Of a stretch of DNA of 64,000 nt, positions 17,215-25,957 are shown piece after piece; position 1 is the first letter of the stretch; each line of letters starts with the position of its first letter. The position numbers were made by a program, and so were the translations under genes. Below the pieces are notes generated by a model. The model was not told the origin of the DNA. It did no database searches and saw only the letters and a program-made list of their open reading frames with translations. The stretch covers positions 1-64,000 of the forward strand of contig CAZPPG010000007.1 in the NCBI GenBank assembly GCA_964588385.1, read 5' to 3'. The stretch is from JAHBWV01 sp964588385. GTDB taxonomy: Bacteria > Planctomycetota > Phycisphaerae > Phycisphaerales > UBA1924.

Positions 17215-18258
17215 TCAACTGGCTTCGGCGCGGGGATGGGCGTTCTTGTACGCCTCTTTGGCCCGCTGCGAGGTCAGGTGGGTGTAGATCTGTGTCGTGC
17301 TCAGCGACTGATGGCCCAGCAGTTCCTGCACGCTGCGCAGGTCCGCGCCATTGTCGAGCAAGTGGGTGGCGAAGGAGTGCCGGAGCGTGTGGGGGCTGAT
17401 CGAGGGATCGAGCCCGACACGGATGAGGTACTTGTCGAGCTTGCGACGAACGGATCGGCTTGAGAGGCGCTGGCCGTGTTTGTTCATGAAGAACGGGTGC
17501 GTCGGCCGGGCGTCCGTCCAGTTCTGAGCGAAGCGCGGGTCTGCCTTCACCATCGTGATGTAGCGGGTGATGGAGGCCAGGGCGTGAGAGCCTAGCGGGA
17601 CGAGGCGCTCTTTCTTACCCTTTCCACGGACACGCAGCGCTTCGCCCGCGATGTCCAGATCCTCAACATCGAATCCAACGAGTTCGCTGACGCGGATCCC
17701 TGTTGAGTAGAGGGTCTCAAGCATGGCGCGGTCACGAACGCCGAGCACATCGGCGTCGCCGGGTGCGGAGAGGAGTCGTTCAACCTGCTCGACCGTGATT
17801 GCCTTCGGGAGGCGCTTGCCCTGACGGGGCGTGCGGATCATGGTCATGGGATTCGTGGCGGAGAAGCCGCGACGGTCGGCCCACTTGTAGAAGGATCGAA
17901 GGGTCGCGATCTTTCTCGCCATCGTTGCCGCCGAGTACTGCTGCTCGCCAAGGTGGGCGAGGAACGCGCGGATGGAGTCAGGATTCGCGTCGCAGATGGA
18001 GCCCGTGAGCGATTGCGGAGCGATCTTGGCGATCACGCCGTGATCGGCCTTGGATTGGCCGGGCTGGGCGGCCCGGTCGGCCAACTGCTTGAAGATGTCG
18101 GACTCGCGCCGCTCATTGATCTCAATCCCGTGCTCAGAGCAGAGGAACTCTACATATTGGCGGAGATCGGCGCCGTAGCATCGCGCGGTGTACGGGCTGA
18201 AGTGGCGCTCGTCGATGAGGTATGCCGAGAACGCGTCGATGATGGAGAGCGAAGACAT
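17215..18258 (-). CDS. xerD: Tyrosine recombinase, XerC/XerD family
   Basis: 347 residues from the ATG at 18258, preceded by AGGAG on the minus strand. Xer recombinases resolve chromosome dimers at dif. The N-terminal core-binding domain (1-145) has an insert at about 45-90 not seen in E. coli XerD. The catalytic domain carries all residues: R189 (STGIRVSELVG), K215 (RGKGKKERLVPLG), H290 and R293 (SPHTLRHSFATHLLDNGADL, with the LLGHQSL H316) and nucleophile Y325 (TTQIYTHLTS). Whether it is XerC or XerD cannot be decided without the partner. It converges on the preceding gene with a 29-bp gap. Confidence 0.9.
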   Translation of the reverse strand: MSSLSIIDAFSAYLIDERHFSPYTARCYGADLRQYVEFLCSEHGIEINERRESDIFKQLADRAAQPGQSKADHGVIAKIAPQSLTGSICDANPDSIRAFLAHLGEQQYSAATMARKIATLRSFYKWADRRGFSATNPMTMIRTPRQGKRLPKAITVEQVERLLSAPGDADVLGVRDRAMLETLYSTGIRVSELVGFDVEDLDIAGEALRVRGKGKKERLVPLGSHALASITRYITMVKADPRFAQNWTDARPTHPFFMNKHGQRLSSRSVRRKLDKYLIRVGLDPSISPHTLRHSFATHLLDNGADLRSVQELLGHQSLSTTQIYTHLTSQRAKEAYKNAHPRAEAS

Positions 18259-18280
18259 GTGAGACTCCTGGGGCCCTGCC

Positions 18281-18550
18281 TTATCGGCCGGTTGGGGGGC
18301 GGTCCTGCGTCGAGGTTGAACGGATTTGGGGGATAAGGCCCAGACCCTCGGCAACGGCGCGGCGCACGATCAGCGCATCGGTATCAGAGAAACTCAGTTC
18401 GGGATGTGTGGATAGTCCGTGGAGGGCGGTGTCCAGGGTGTCGCGGCCAGTCTGATCCACGTCAAACGTCCACCGGTGCTTTCCGGTGGCAAGCGTGATT
18501 CGCACGCTGCGTGTGTGCGTTCGGGTCTGGTCGCTTCTGCCGGGCATCAT
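18281..18550 (-). CDS. Small conserved-looking hypothetical protein
   Basis: 89 residues from the ATG pair at 18550. No family recognised. The core (VRITLATGKHRWTFDVDQTG, then LDTALHGLSTHPELSFSDTD and LIVRRAVAEGL) has a strand-helix pattern and GC-rich third positions, so it looks coding. It lies 50 bp after the lipoprotein gene and 22 bp before the Xer gene on the same strand, so all may be co-transcribed. A longer frame to 18655 would overlap the lipoprotein gene. Confidence 0.5.
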   Translation of the reverse strand: MMPGRSDQTRTHTRSVRITLATGKHRWTFDVDQTGRDTLDTALHGLSTHPELSFSDTDALIVRRAVAEGLGLIPQIRSTSTQDRPPTGR

Positions 18551-18599
18551 CGTCTCGCGCCGGGGCCCTCTACCCCGGTGGCCGACGAGGCCGGCGGGA

Positions 18600-19415
18600 T
18601 CAGTGGGGGGCCTGTGCCTGGCGTCCGGCGTCGTTGGTAAGCCGGAGCCACTCATTCTGCACTAGCCGGTCCACGACATGGTGGGCCGCGAACTGCGCGT
18701 ACCGATCCATGCTCGCAAGATAGACTTCCCAGCCCATCGCGCTGCGGTCGTCGTGACGTCCTTGCGCGTAAGTCCTTACGTCCATAAGGACTTGGTGGTT
18801 CGCACCGTCGAGTACCGTCGAGACGACTGAGGCGGGTGATCGGGTGCCGGACGCGGTCGTCGCGGAGTTTGAGTCCGTTGGCTGCACGCTGAGCGTCCGC
18901 GGGTCCACGTCGGGGGAGGCGCGCATGGACCCGGGGGCAGCGTAGAGAGCCAGTGAGAGGCCGATCTTGGGTGGGTTGTACGGGTCGTAGGCCGTCACCG
19001 AACCGACAATCAGGCCATCCACGCGAAGGGCGTTGGCAAGCATGCGCGCGTCTTCGGGTGTGCGGACGCTCGTGAGTTCCAAAGAGCGCATCGTCTCCAG
19101 GACTCGGTTGAGGGGCAGGCAGCGGAGGCCTCGCACCTCTTCAACGGCAAGTATCACCTTGTCGGTGATCTCGAAGCCGTCGATCAGGGTGGTGCCCGAC
19201 TCATTGCGGAGAGGGGCGACGGCCCAGAGCGTCTCGCCGCTGACGGAGTCATACGGCGCGACCAGCACGCGTGGCGGGATAAGTGCGCGGTCCTTCTGCG
19301 TGCTCTCACAGGCACTGAGGGCCAGCGAGAGAGTCACGGGAAGGAGCGAGAGAACTGCGACGCGCGCGGCGGACCGCGAGCGTCGGGGATTGAGCATGGT
19401 CGGTGCGATTGTCAT
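18600..19415 (-). CDS. Hypothetical lipoprotein
   Basis: 271 residues. A signal peptide with lipobox LSAC places the lipidated cysteine at residue 36. The mature part contains a segment like outer-membrane assembly lipoproteins (VAPYDSVSGETLWAVAPLRN, IDGFEITDKVILAVEEVRGL, LNRVLETMRSLELTSV, ANALRVDGLIVGSVTAYDPY). This recalls the nucleotide-binding-like fold of CsgG/TolB N-terminal-type lipoproteins, in which GSV-TAYDPY is common. AGGAAG precedes the ATG. It lies 88 bp downstream of the TolB-like gene in the same direction. Confidence 0.6.
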   Translation of the reverse strand: MTIAPTMLNPRRSRSAARVAVLSLLPVTLSLALSACESTQKDRALIPPRVLVAPYDSVSGETLWAVAPLRNESGTTLIDGFEITDKVILAVEEVRGLRCLPLNRVLETMRSLELTSVRTPEDARMLANALRVDGLIVGSVTAYDPYNPPKIGLSLALYAAPGSMRASPDVDPRTLSVQPTDSNSATTASGTRSPASVVSTVLDGANHQVLMDVRTYAQGRHDDRSAMGWEVYLASMDRYAQFAAHHVVDRLVQNEWLRLTNDAGRQAQAPH

Positions 19416-19503
19416 GGCTTCCTGCCTTGTTCGCCGCCGGTCCTCCGGGCGGGCTTCTATTCAAAGGGCGCTCACGCCTTTCGGCGCGAATGCCCGCGTT
19501 TCT

Positions 19504-20799
19504 TTACTCGTGTTCGGCGTCCTGCACGTTTGCAATCGGTTGATCCTGTTCGAGGGTCACCGTGCGGACACCCTGTCCCGTGATGACGGAGCGTGTGGTC
19601 GGCTCAGCGCCGGTTGCGGCAAGGATCGCGGGCGACAGGTCCATCGACCAGATGTTGTCCGATCCGGATCGATCGGAGATGAAGTAGATGCGGTTGTCGG
19701 GGCCCCAGGCGGGCATGAGATCGATCGCGTCGCCGGAAGTGAGCGCCACGCGAGAACCGCCGGCCACCGGCATCATCCAGAGCTCGGCACGCGGGGGGCG
19801 TGCGGATGAGCGGTCCCAGGCGCCAGGGGTCGGAACGGTCGCAAAGACGATGTGGCTTCCGTCAGGAGACCAGGAAGCGTTGATGAAAGCGGCCAGCGGC
19901 GACGCAATGAGCTGGGTCAGGTTGCCGACGCGCCCGTCGCGGTAGTCAACGGTCCAGAGTCCGAAGGCCCGATCGCCGCGTTCGCGGCTTCTCTGGAACA
20001 GAATGCGATCCGCGCCGGAATCTCCCGTTCCTGCCGCGGGACACCACTCAGGGAACATGCCGTACCCGATGAACTCCGAGACGGTGGGATTCGAGACGTC
20101 GACTACCCACATCTCCCAGCGGTTGCTCGTCTGGCCGAGTCGACCGAAGACGAGACGCGAGCCGTCAGGTGACCAGGAAGGATGGAGCTCCCCGGATGCA
20201 TCCGTGGTGATCTGGACGGAATGGCCACCGGAGACGGGCATGACGTACACGTCCCAGTTGCCTGACCGGTCGGAGCAGAAGGCGATGCGGGAGCCGTCTG
20301 GGCTCAGAACCGGCATCGCGTCGCTGGCGGGATCATTCGTGAGCTGGGTGATGACGCTGGAGCCGACACGCTTGAGGTAGATGTCCGGCGTGGGGCGATG
20401 CTGCGTGCTGGCATACACCACGACGGAGCCGTCGGAGGAGATCGCCGGATCGAAGTCCGCACCATCAAAGGTGTAGGTGACCTGGGTGGCGTTGGGAGCG
20501 TGACGATCCGAGATACCCCCTGACGCCTCGAACGGAAGGGCGTTGCCGAGCGTGCCAGCGTACTCATCAGAAGTCGGCTCGAACGCAATGTCAAAGGTGG
20601 AAGAAGGCGCGGACCACGCGACCTGAGCTGGACGTGGCGTGAGTGCGGCGGAATCCTGGGGCGGTTGTGCCGCGGCAGTGGGGCGGGGGTCCGCGTCGAC
20701 GGATCCCGGGTTGTACGTCGTCGCGGTCGTGCTCTGGCACGCGGTCATACCGAGTGCGCACGTAGCGAGAAGGGCTGCGGCGGAGATTGAAGGATGCAT
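19504..20799 (-). CDS. TolB-like beta-propeller lipoprotein
   Basis: 431 residues. Signal peptide with lipobox MTAC (cysteine at residue 21), then a run of PD40/WD40-like repeats such as ISSDGSVVVYASTQHRPTPD, LSPDGSRIAFCSDRSGNWDV, WSPDGSRLVFGRLG, WSPDGSHIVFATVP and GPDNRIYFISDRSGSDNIWS. These are the TolB/PD40 repeat type. There are no tolQ, tolR, tolA or pal neighbours, so a Tol-Pal role is not established. CGGAG precedes the ATG. Confidence 0.8.
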   Translation of the reverse strand: MHPSISAAALLATCALGMTACQSTTATTYNPGSVDADPRPTAAAQPPQDSAALTPRPAQVAWSAPSSTFDIAFEPTSDEYAGTLGNALPFEASGGISDRHAPNATQVTYTFDGADFDPAISSDGSVVVYASTQHRPTPDIYLKRVGSSVITQLTNDPASDAMPVLSPDGSRIAFCSDRSGNWDVYVMPVSGGHSVQITTDASGELHPSWSPDGSRLVFGRLGQTSNRWEMWVVDVSNPTVSEFIGYGMFPEWCPAAGTGDSGADRILFQRSRERGDRAFGLWTVDYRDGRVGNLTQLIASPLAAFINASWSPDGSHIVFATVPTPGAWDRSSARPPRAELWMMPVAGGSRVALTSGDAIDLMPAWGPDNRIYFISDRSGSDNIWSMDLSPAILAATGAEPTTRSVITGQGVRTVTLEQDQPIANVQDAEHE

Positions 20800-20985
20800 G
20801 CAGATGCTCCGAGGTCGCCAAAGGCGGGCATTTCAGCCCCGACACCGAATGGGGCTTATCGGACCGCTTTCGAGTCGGTCTTGAAGCGTTCCGGCGTCTG
20901 CGTGAACATCGGACGGTCGGAAGGGTCTCATGAGTCCGGGAACCAGGAAAGTCCGCTCAAGGTTCTCTGGGGCGGGCGCGCGGCG

Positions 20986-21021
20986 GCAGCGCGGGCGGTC
21001 CACCACAACCGCCCGCGCTGC
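20986..21021. repeat. 14-bp perfect inverted repeat (strong hairpin)
   Basis: GCAGCGCGGGCGGT (20986-20999) and ACCGCCCGCGCTGC (21008-21021) pair perfectly around an 8-nt loop. No T-run follows on either strand. It lies in the gap downstream of the minus-strand gene at 21077 and upstream of the TolB-like gene, so it could end transcription with Rho or stabilise a 3' end. Confidence 0.55.
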
Positions 21022-21076
21022 GGGCCTGAGAACAAGGTGTCGTGAAACGGCGGGCGCCGTGGGCCGCGTCGTGCAT

Positions 21077-21340
21077 TTATTCAGCGGGCGCTTCGTGCCA
21101 GACAATTGCCGGCGTGGAGGCAGATCGGACCCACCTAGACCCGCGAGGCTCGGCGGCGACCTGGAGGTGGCTGAGGTACTCTTCGAGCCGGTTTTCCTCG
21201 AAGCGCATCAGGAACGTGGGGTTGGCAGACGGATTAAGCCCGACAATTCGCTCGACCAGCTGATCGCGCCGGAGTGCTGGAGCGAAGTCCGTCGTCGTTG
21301 GCGTGGGGGCGGCGGTCTGTTCAAAGAGGAGTCCGATCAA
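21077..21340 (-). CDS. Small hypothetical protein
   Basis: 87 residues from a TTG at 21340 preceded by GGAG with seven-base spacing; a GTG at 21406 is the only alternative. Segments such as LRRDQLVERIVGLNPSANPT, FLMRFEENRLEEYLSHLQ and EPRGSRWVRSAST-PAIVWHEA show amphipathic helix periodicity and GC-rich third bases, so this strand, not the opposite one, is coding. No family is recognised. It is divergent from the gene starting at 21464. Confidence 0.55.
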   Translation of the reverse strand: MIGLLFEQTAAPTPTTTDFAPALRRDQLVERIVGLNPSANPTFLMRFEENRLEEYLSHLQVAAEPRGSRWVRSASTPAIVWHEAPAE

Positions 21341-21452
21341 CGTATCACTCCGGTGCTGATTCCCGTTCGGGGAGCAGTATCGACGGCACGCATGCGAGGA
21401 CTGCACGGTGTAACCGGCACGGACGTAGCGAGACGCGCAGCATGTGCGCCGC

Positions 21453-21458
21453 TACTGT
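21453..21458 (+). promoter_or_regulatory. -10-like box TACTGT five bases before GTG start
   Basis: GCTACTGT ends five bases before the GTG at 21464, the same geometry as before rsmB. It supports GTG 21464 as a leaderless start. No -35 seen. Confidence 0.35.
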
Positions 21459-21463
21459 CGCGC

Positions 21464-22117
21464 GTGGCACAGATTCTCTATCTTCGCGCTGACGGCTCCA
21501 TTCGCGGTAGCGATGGTGCCATTCTCGGGCGGTCGATTCTCGTGAATCCCTGGAACGAGGATGGCAAGATACGCGAGGCCTTGCTGCAGGAGCCGGATGA
21601 TCTTCTGGTGGCTCCCAGCGGGAGAATGGATGCGCCACACCGCACCTGGGGAGCACCGGGAGCGGCGGCGTTCAACGCGTGGTGCGAGCGGCTGCGTAAC
21701 TGGAAACAAGGTAAAGGGACCGTCGGGCGTCTGGTCTTGATCAGGCCGAATCACGCTGACGTGCTCTCGGATATCCAGCGGTGCGTCAGTTTCGGGCGCG
21801 CTGAAAGGGGCGGACTTGAGCTCGCCATGGATCCGAGCGGTCTGCTCGCGCCCTCGATGATCGAGAGAGCGGCCGACCATTTGCTGCGCTTCCGGGACGC
21901 GATGGAGGGGAGCCCCGCTGTCGGCGCTGTCGCGCTGACCAATCTTCAGTTGGATGAACAGGGCCGCACCGTTCCGTCCCCGCTTCATGCCGGGCTTCTC
22001 GACCCGGCGTTGCTTCAGCCGTTTGCAGGTCTGGCGGCGGGGCGGCGCGTGCCGCTGATGCTGATGGAAGAGGGCGGATCGGACCAGGACTCGCTGGTCA
22101 GGTCGTGGAATCTCTGA
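21464..22117 (+). CDS. Hypothetical protein, possibly TIM-barrel-like
   Basis: 217 residues from GTG 21464. The frame stays open upstream to 20930, but that stretch looks non-coding and opposes a real minus gene. The ATG at 21392 is an alternative start. Segments GRLVLIRPNHADVLSDIQRC, GLELAMDPSGLLAPSMIERA and VGAVALTNLQLDEQGR recall the second half of sugar-phosphate isomerase/epimerase TIM barrels, but the match is weak. No catalytic metal ligands can be assigned. It is followed by nuoC after 111 bp. Confidence 0.5.
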   Translation: MAQILYLRADGSIRGSDGAILGRSILVNPWNEDGKIREALLQEPDDLLVAPSGRMDAPHRTWGAPGAAAFNAWCERLRNWKQGKGTVGRLVLIRPNHADVLSDIQRCVSFGRAERGGLELAMDPSGLLAPSMIERAADHLLRFRDAMEGSPAVGAVALTNLQLDEQGRTVPSPLHAGLLDPALLQPFAGLAAGRRVPLMLMEEGGSDQDSLVRSWNL

Positions 22118-22173
22118 GCAGGGGAGGCCGGGGCCGAGGGTGAGAATGTGGACGGGGGAGGATGGGGTCGGGC

Positions 22174-22179
22174 TACAGT
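22174..22179 (+). promoter_or_regulatory. Possible -10 box for nuoC
   Basis: GGGCTACAGTTGG at about 22170-22182 contains TACAGT with the preceding GGC found before other genes here. nuoC starts about 50 bases downstream. Confidence 0.35.
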
Positions 22180-22228
22180 TGGCGACAAGGGGTCGTCTGT
22201 CCCTGGGACCACCGTTCGTGAGGATCGC

Positions 22229-22789
22229 ATGTCGCAGTCAAAGCCGAATCTCGAGCACCCGACGTTCAAGATCGTGAAGGATGCGTTCAGCGCTTCACGA
22301 TTCCGGGCCACGGAGTTCCGCGGCCAATCGACCCTGATCGTCGAGCCCACGGATCTGCATCGCGTCATGTCGTTTCTGAAGAGCGATCCGCGCTGCGACT
22401 ACAACTTTCTGTCAGACGTCATCGGCGTGGACTATCTGAACTACCCGGCCAAGATGCCTGGGCGGTTCGCGGTGCTGTACAACCTCGTGTGCGGCGCACG
22501 AGACGATCGCTTCTTCGTGAAGACGTATCTGGATCCGACGCTTCCGACCGACGGCACGGTCGAGGACCCTGCGTTGATCGTGGATTCCGTGACGGATCTC
22601 TGGCCGGGCGCAGAGTGGACGGAGCGCGAGGTCTATGACATGTTCGGGATTCGCTTCCGGAACCACCCGGACCTGCGTCGAATCCTCACTTGGGAGTCGT
22701 TCCCGGCACACCCGTTGCGCAAGGACTATCCGGTGCGCGGGCGCGGTGAGCGTGAGCACTATCGGATCGTCGATCGCTCATCGACGTGA
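22229..22789 (+). CDS. nuoC: NADH dehydrogenase subunit C, NuoC (solitary)
   Basis: 186 residues from ATG 22229. NuoC is the 30-kDa peripheral-arm subunit of complex I. The signature WTEREVYDMFGIRFRNHPDL followed by RRIL is exact, with DYNFLSDVIGVDYLNYPA upstream and the LRKDYPVRGRGER C-terminus. The genes before and after are unrelated, and nuoA, nuoB or nuoD are not adjacent. The rest of complex I must be elsewhere if the subunit is functional. The C-terminus ends within 37 bp of the convergent Lpt-like gene. Confidence 0.95.
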   Translation: MSQSKPNLEHPTFKIVKDAFSASRFRATEFRGQSTLIVEPTDLHRVMSFLKSDPRCDYNFLSDVIGVDYLNYPAKMPGRFAVLYNLVCGARDDRFFVKTYLDPTLPTDGTVEDPALIVDSVTDLWPGAEWTEREVYDMFGIRFRNHPDLRRILTWESFPAHPLRKDYPVRGRGEREHYRIVDRSST

Positions 22790-22825
22790 AGCGAAAGATC
22801 CGCGCCCGCCTTCGATTCGCTTCGA

Positions 22826-25800
22826 TCAACGTGGCCCGGAAACGGTGCCAAGCCCCCGGATGTCGATTCGATCTCGGGCAAGGTCCCAGAATATGCTGCG
22901 GGCCCGCACGGGGGTTCCGCGGTCTGTTTCGAACAGCGTGACAACGTCCCCATCGGCGGCGGTGGCCTCGGCGGTGGCGCGGACGGTGTCGTAGTCGAGC
23001 ACAGCAGCAAGAATTTCGCGCTTCAGCACGAGTGGGCTGCCAACGCGCTCTGTGACCACGACGTTGCCGCGGGCGGTCACGCCGGTGAGATCGAAACGAG
23101 TTTCCGGCGCATCGCTCGAAGCGGGAGTCTCGCGGACTCGGGCTTCCAGAACATCACCCGTGACGTTAAGAACTCCTCCATCTTCCAGCCGGCGCTGAAC
23201 GAGTGAGGCGCGGTCTGAGAGGCGAATGATGCCCGGACCCCGTTCATATCGCATCGACCCCTGCCAGTCAAAGAGGGAGCGACCCCTTGATGAGCCGCCA
23301 ACAGGCGAAGCGGATGGTGCGGCGTCGTGTTCACGCGGACGCAGGTCGGCCACGACCATTCGTCCCGGACCAGGGATCTCGATGAAACCGCCCGCGTTGT
23401 CGCTGGTGATCGTCGCGCCCTGAGCCTGGAAGAGGCGCTCGATGCGAGGCGCGTGGCTGACTTCCGGGCCGGAGAGCGGCTGGGCTGGCGGCTCCTTTGC
23501 GTAGTACACAGCTTGGATTCGGGATTCTCTTTCGGCGGCGGCATCGGAGACCGCCTGCGCGAAGAGGATCTCACGATCTGGTGAAGGGAGGCCGTTCTGC
23601 TTCGCTTCTCGGACCCGGGTGTTGTAGGTCTCGGCGGGCTCGAGCTTTGCATCAATCCAGTCGGCCTCAAGCGTTTGTCGCTCGAATGCCGAGACGTTGG
23701 AAACCGCGTTGACATCGCCGCGGGCGATCAGCACGCCGTTCGCGTCATCGAATCGCATGGACTCTGTCCAGCGCGCCTCGATCTTGCGAGCAGTACTGTC
23801 CACGGTTGGTTGAGCGGACCCGTGAGAGAAGGTGCCGGCGCCGGTAATCTCGATCGCACTGGAGCGGCCATCCAACTGGATGCGATCCCCCGTCGCGACG
23901 GTCACGGTGCTTTCAGACGTTTGGGAGATCAAGGACCCGGGGCCAATCAGGTCGACCACCTGGTTCGCGACATCGGCCATGAGAAGGGGCGTGATCGCAC
24001 GGCGACCATCGGGCGTCGTGACCTCGACCCACTCTTCGGCTCGTGCGGTGTGCGCGGTGAGGTTGCCCCTGGCATCGCGTTCGAGGTGAGCCTCGACGAG
24101 TGCCGCGGTCACGATCTCGCCCTTCTCACTCGTGACCTTCACTGAGCCGACGGCGGTCGCGACACTCGGGTCCGGGTCCTCGCCGGGAGAGGCGGACTTG
24201 AAAGCGACATCGAGCTCGTCGGCACGGATGGAGTTGCCCTTGGAATCACGAGCGAGCACGTCTCCGGTGGATCTGGCGCGAGAGAGGGACGGTGACTGGT
24301 TCTGGCCGGGCGTGAAGAAAGCGTGGAGCGTGTCTCCGCCGATCGATGAGCCGCTGGACGATGCGTGGACCTTGCCGTCCAGGATCGCTTCCCGAAGCTG
24401 ATCGGTCATGCGGCCGTCGCTGGCGTGAAAGAGGAATGTTGCGCTCTGGCTCCAATGCGCAAGGGGGCGATTCTCGTCCCGGGGGTCGTCACCCTCAAGT
24501 GACTCGATGGTGCCCGCGCCGGGCACGTGACCGACACCCGTTGCCAGATTCTGTTCGATTCGTGTCGCGGTGATGCGGCCACGATCGGGGAGCGTGAGCG
24601 TCGCGCCTTGGGCACCCGAGCGCGCGATTCCCAGTTCCTGGCGCGTCGCGGCGTAGTCGAGAAGAGCGCACCGACCTTCGGCTCCGGTCGCTTTATCGTC
24701 CATTGTCACGATACCCGACTGATCGGCCGTGACGCGCAACCAGACATCGTCAAGCTCCAACTCACGCGGTTCGTTCGCCAGCGGACGAGCGACCATCGGA
24801 CCTGTCCACGTCAGACGCACGGATTCGTCCGATACTGCGGCCGGCGCTGCCGAGGGCTCCACCGGGGCGCGTTTGGGTTCCCCTTCCTGTGGTGTGGGAT
24901 CGGGCGCTGGCCGGGGCGGGTCGGGCTGATCTGTCTGGTCTCTTGGATCGCCTCCGCCGATTGCGCCCTCCGGAAGCTTTCCGTCGACAATGCGCGACCA
25001 GACGTCGAGGCGATCGCCCGTCAAGACTCGCGAGGTCTGTGTGACCACAACATCGTCAGAGAAGCTCGTCAGGTAGTTGACGATATTGGGGATGGAATCT
25101 TCGGTCGCGCCCGCTCTTGGTGAGTCGTCAGTGGTCGTGCCGCGATCGGGCTGGTACGAGGTCAGGACAATGGTCGAGCCGGGGTGTGATCGGGATGGAC
25201 GAGGCGTCATGGTGCCAGCGTCCGCCGGGCGCGAGGTTCGAGACGCCTGCCGGGATTTCTGCTTGGGGGGTGTGTACACGAGTGTTCCGCCACGGAGCAC
25301 CTCGACCAGTTCGAGCCGTTCGCGTGTCTGGCTGGCGAGCACACGAAGAGTCTGGCCTTCGAAGAAGATTCCGCGCCCTTCGACCGTGAAGGGCTGTGGC
25401 GATTCCATCTCCGGTACGGTGGTGTCGAAGGTGAGCATCGCCGTCTTGGCAACGATTGAGGGTGGCCCGAGCTCCGACTCGTCGCCGACGCCGAGCGCGT
25501 CGTAGAGACGGATCTCCACCGCGCCGCGAAGCACGCCGGACTCGGGTTCCTGTCGACGGGAGGGCATGACGAGCTGCCCGGAGTCTGCGCGGACGTAGAG
25601 CGTCTTGCCGCTCTTCAGGAACATCCAGATCTGCGGCTTGTCGACGGCGTAGTGCCCGGGGAGCTGCATGGGATCGACAACCGCGGCGCGAAGTTCGCCA
25701 GACTGGCGCGTCGGATCCTCCTTGTCCATCATCTGGACCCGAAGGTCTTTGCCGGCCATTGCGCCAACCGATGCGTGCTGTGGAAGGGCATCCCGGATGT

Positions 25801-25954
25801 CGGGAGGGGCGGGCGTGTCCGCGTCCGGCGGTGGGGCGGGCGGGCCCTCAGATGACAGCGAGAGCACGGCGATAAGTCCCCCCGCCGCGAGCGCGAACGC
25901 GCCTGCCCCGATGAGGCCGTAGAAGCGGGCTTTGAGCATTCGGCGGCGTGCCAT
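22826..25954 (-). CDS. Very large LptC/LptA (OstA)-like LPS transport protein
   Basis: 1042 residues. A membrane anchor lies at about residues 8-33, followed by a proline-rich linker. The next domain resembles LptC, with YAVDKPQIWMFLKSGKTLYV, RADSGQLVMPS and GVLRGAVEIRLYDA. Further along, several OstA-like beta segments recur: DVVVTQTSRVLTGDRLDVWS, ATAVGSVKVTSEKGEIVTAA, GVLIARGDVNAVSN, LNVTGDVLEARV, GNVVVTERVG and a terminal IFWDLARDRIDIRGLG. LptC and LptA bridge lipopolysaccharide from inner to outer membrane and are normally about 190 and 180 residues. The gene lies three bases after kdsC in the same operon as kdsD, which supports a lipopolysaccharide role. The repeat count is by eye. Confidence 0.7.
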   Translation of the reverse strand: MARRRMLKARFYGLIGAGAFALAAGGLIAVLSLSSEGPPAPPPDADTPAPPDIRDALPQHASVGAMAGKDLRVQMMDKEDPTRQSGELRAAVVDPMQLPGHYAVDKPQIWMFLKSGKTLYVRADSGQLVMPSRRQEPESGVLRGAVEIRLYDALGVGDESELGPPSIVAKTAMLTFDTTVPEMESPQPFTVEGRGIFFEGQTLRVLASQTRERLELVEVLRGGTLVYTPPKQKSRQASRTSRPADAGTMTPRPSRSHPGSTIVLTSYQPDRGTTTDDSPRAGATEDSIPNIVNYLTSFSDDVVVTQTSRVLTGDRLDVWSRIVDGKLPEGAIGGGDPRDQTDQPDPPRPAPDPTPQEGEPKRAPVEPSAAPAAVSDESVRLTWTGPMVARPLANEPRELELDDVWLRVTADQSGIVTMDDKATGAEGRCALLDYAATRQELGIARSGAQGATLTLPDRGRITATRIEQNLATGVGHVPGAGTIESLEGDDPRDENRPLAHWSQSATFLFHASDGRMTDQLREAILDGKVHASSSGSSIGGDTLHAFFTPGQNQSPSLSRARSTGDVLARDSKGNSIRADELDVAFKSASPGEDPDPSVATAVGSVKVTSEKGEIVTAALVEAHLERDARGNLTAHTARAEEWVEVTTPDGRRAITPLLMADVANQVVDLIGPGSLISQTSESTVTVATGDRIQLDGRSSAIEITGAGTFSHGSAQPTVDSTARKIEARWTESMRFDDANGVLIARGDVNAVSNVSAFERQTLEADWIDAKLEPAETYNTRVREAKQNGLPSPDREILFAQAVSDAAAERESRIQAVYYAKEPPAQPLSGPEVSHAPRIERLFQAQGATITSDNAGGFIEIPGPGRMVVADLRPREHDAAPSASPVGGSSRGRSLFDWQGSMRYERGPGIIRLSDRASLVQRRLEDGGVLNVTGDVLEARVRETPASSDAPETRFDLTGVTARGNVVVTERVGSPLVLKREILAAVLDYDTVRATAEATAADGDVVTLFETDRGTPVRARSIFWDLARDRIDIRGLGTVSGPR

Positions 25955-25957
25955 TGG

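Noticed and set aside
20930..21391. N-terminal extension of the plus frame ending at 22117
   Set aside because: Arginine-rich shadow of the minus-strand gene at 21077 and of the hairpin region.
22788..22823. Inverted repeat GAAGCGAA/TTCGCTTC between nuoC and the Lpt-like gene
   Set aside because: Only 8 bp with a 20-nt loop and no T-run; too weak to call a terminator.
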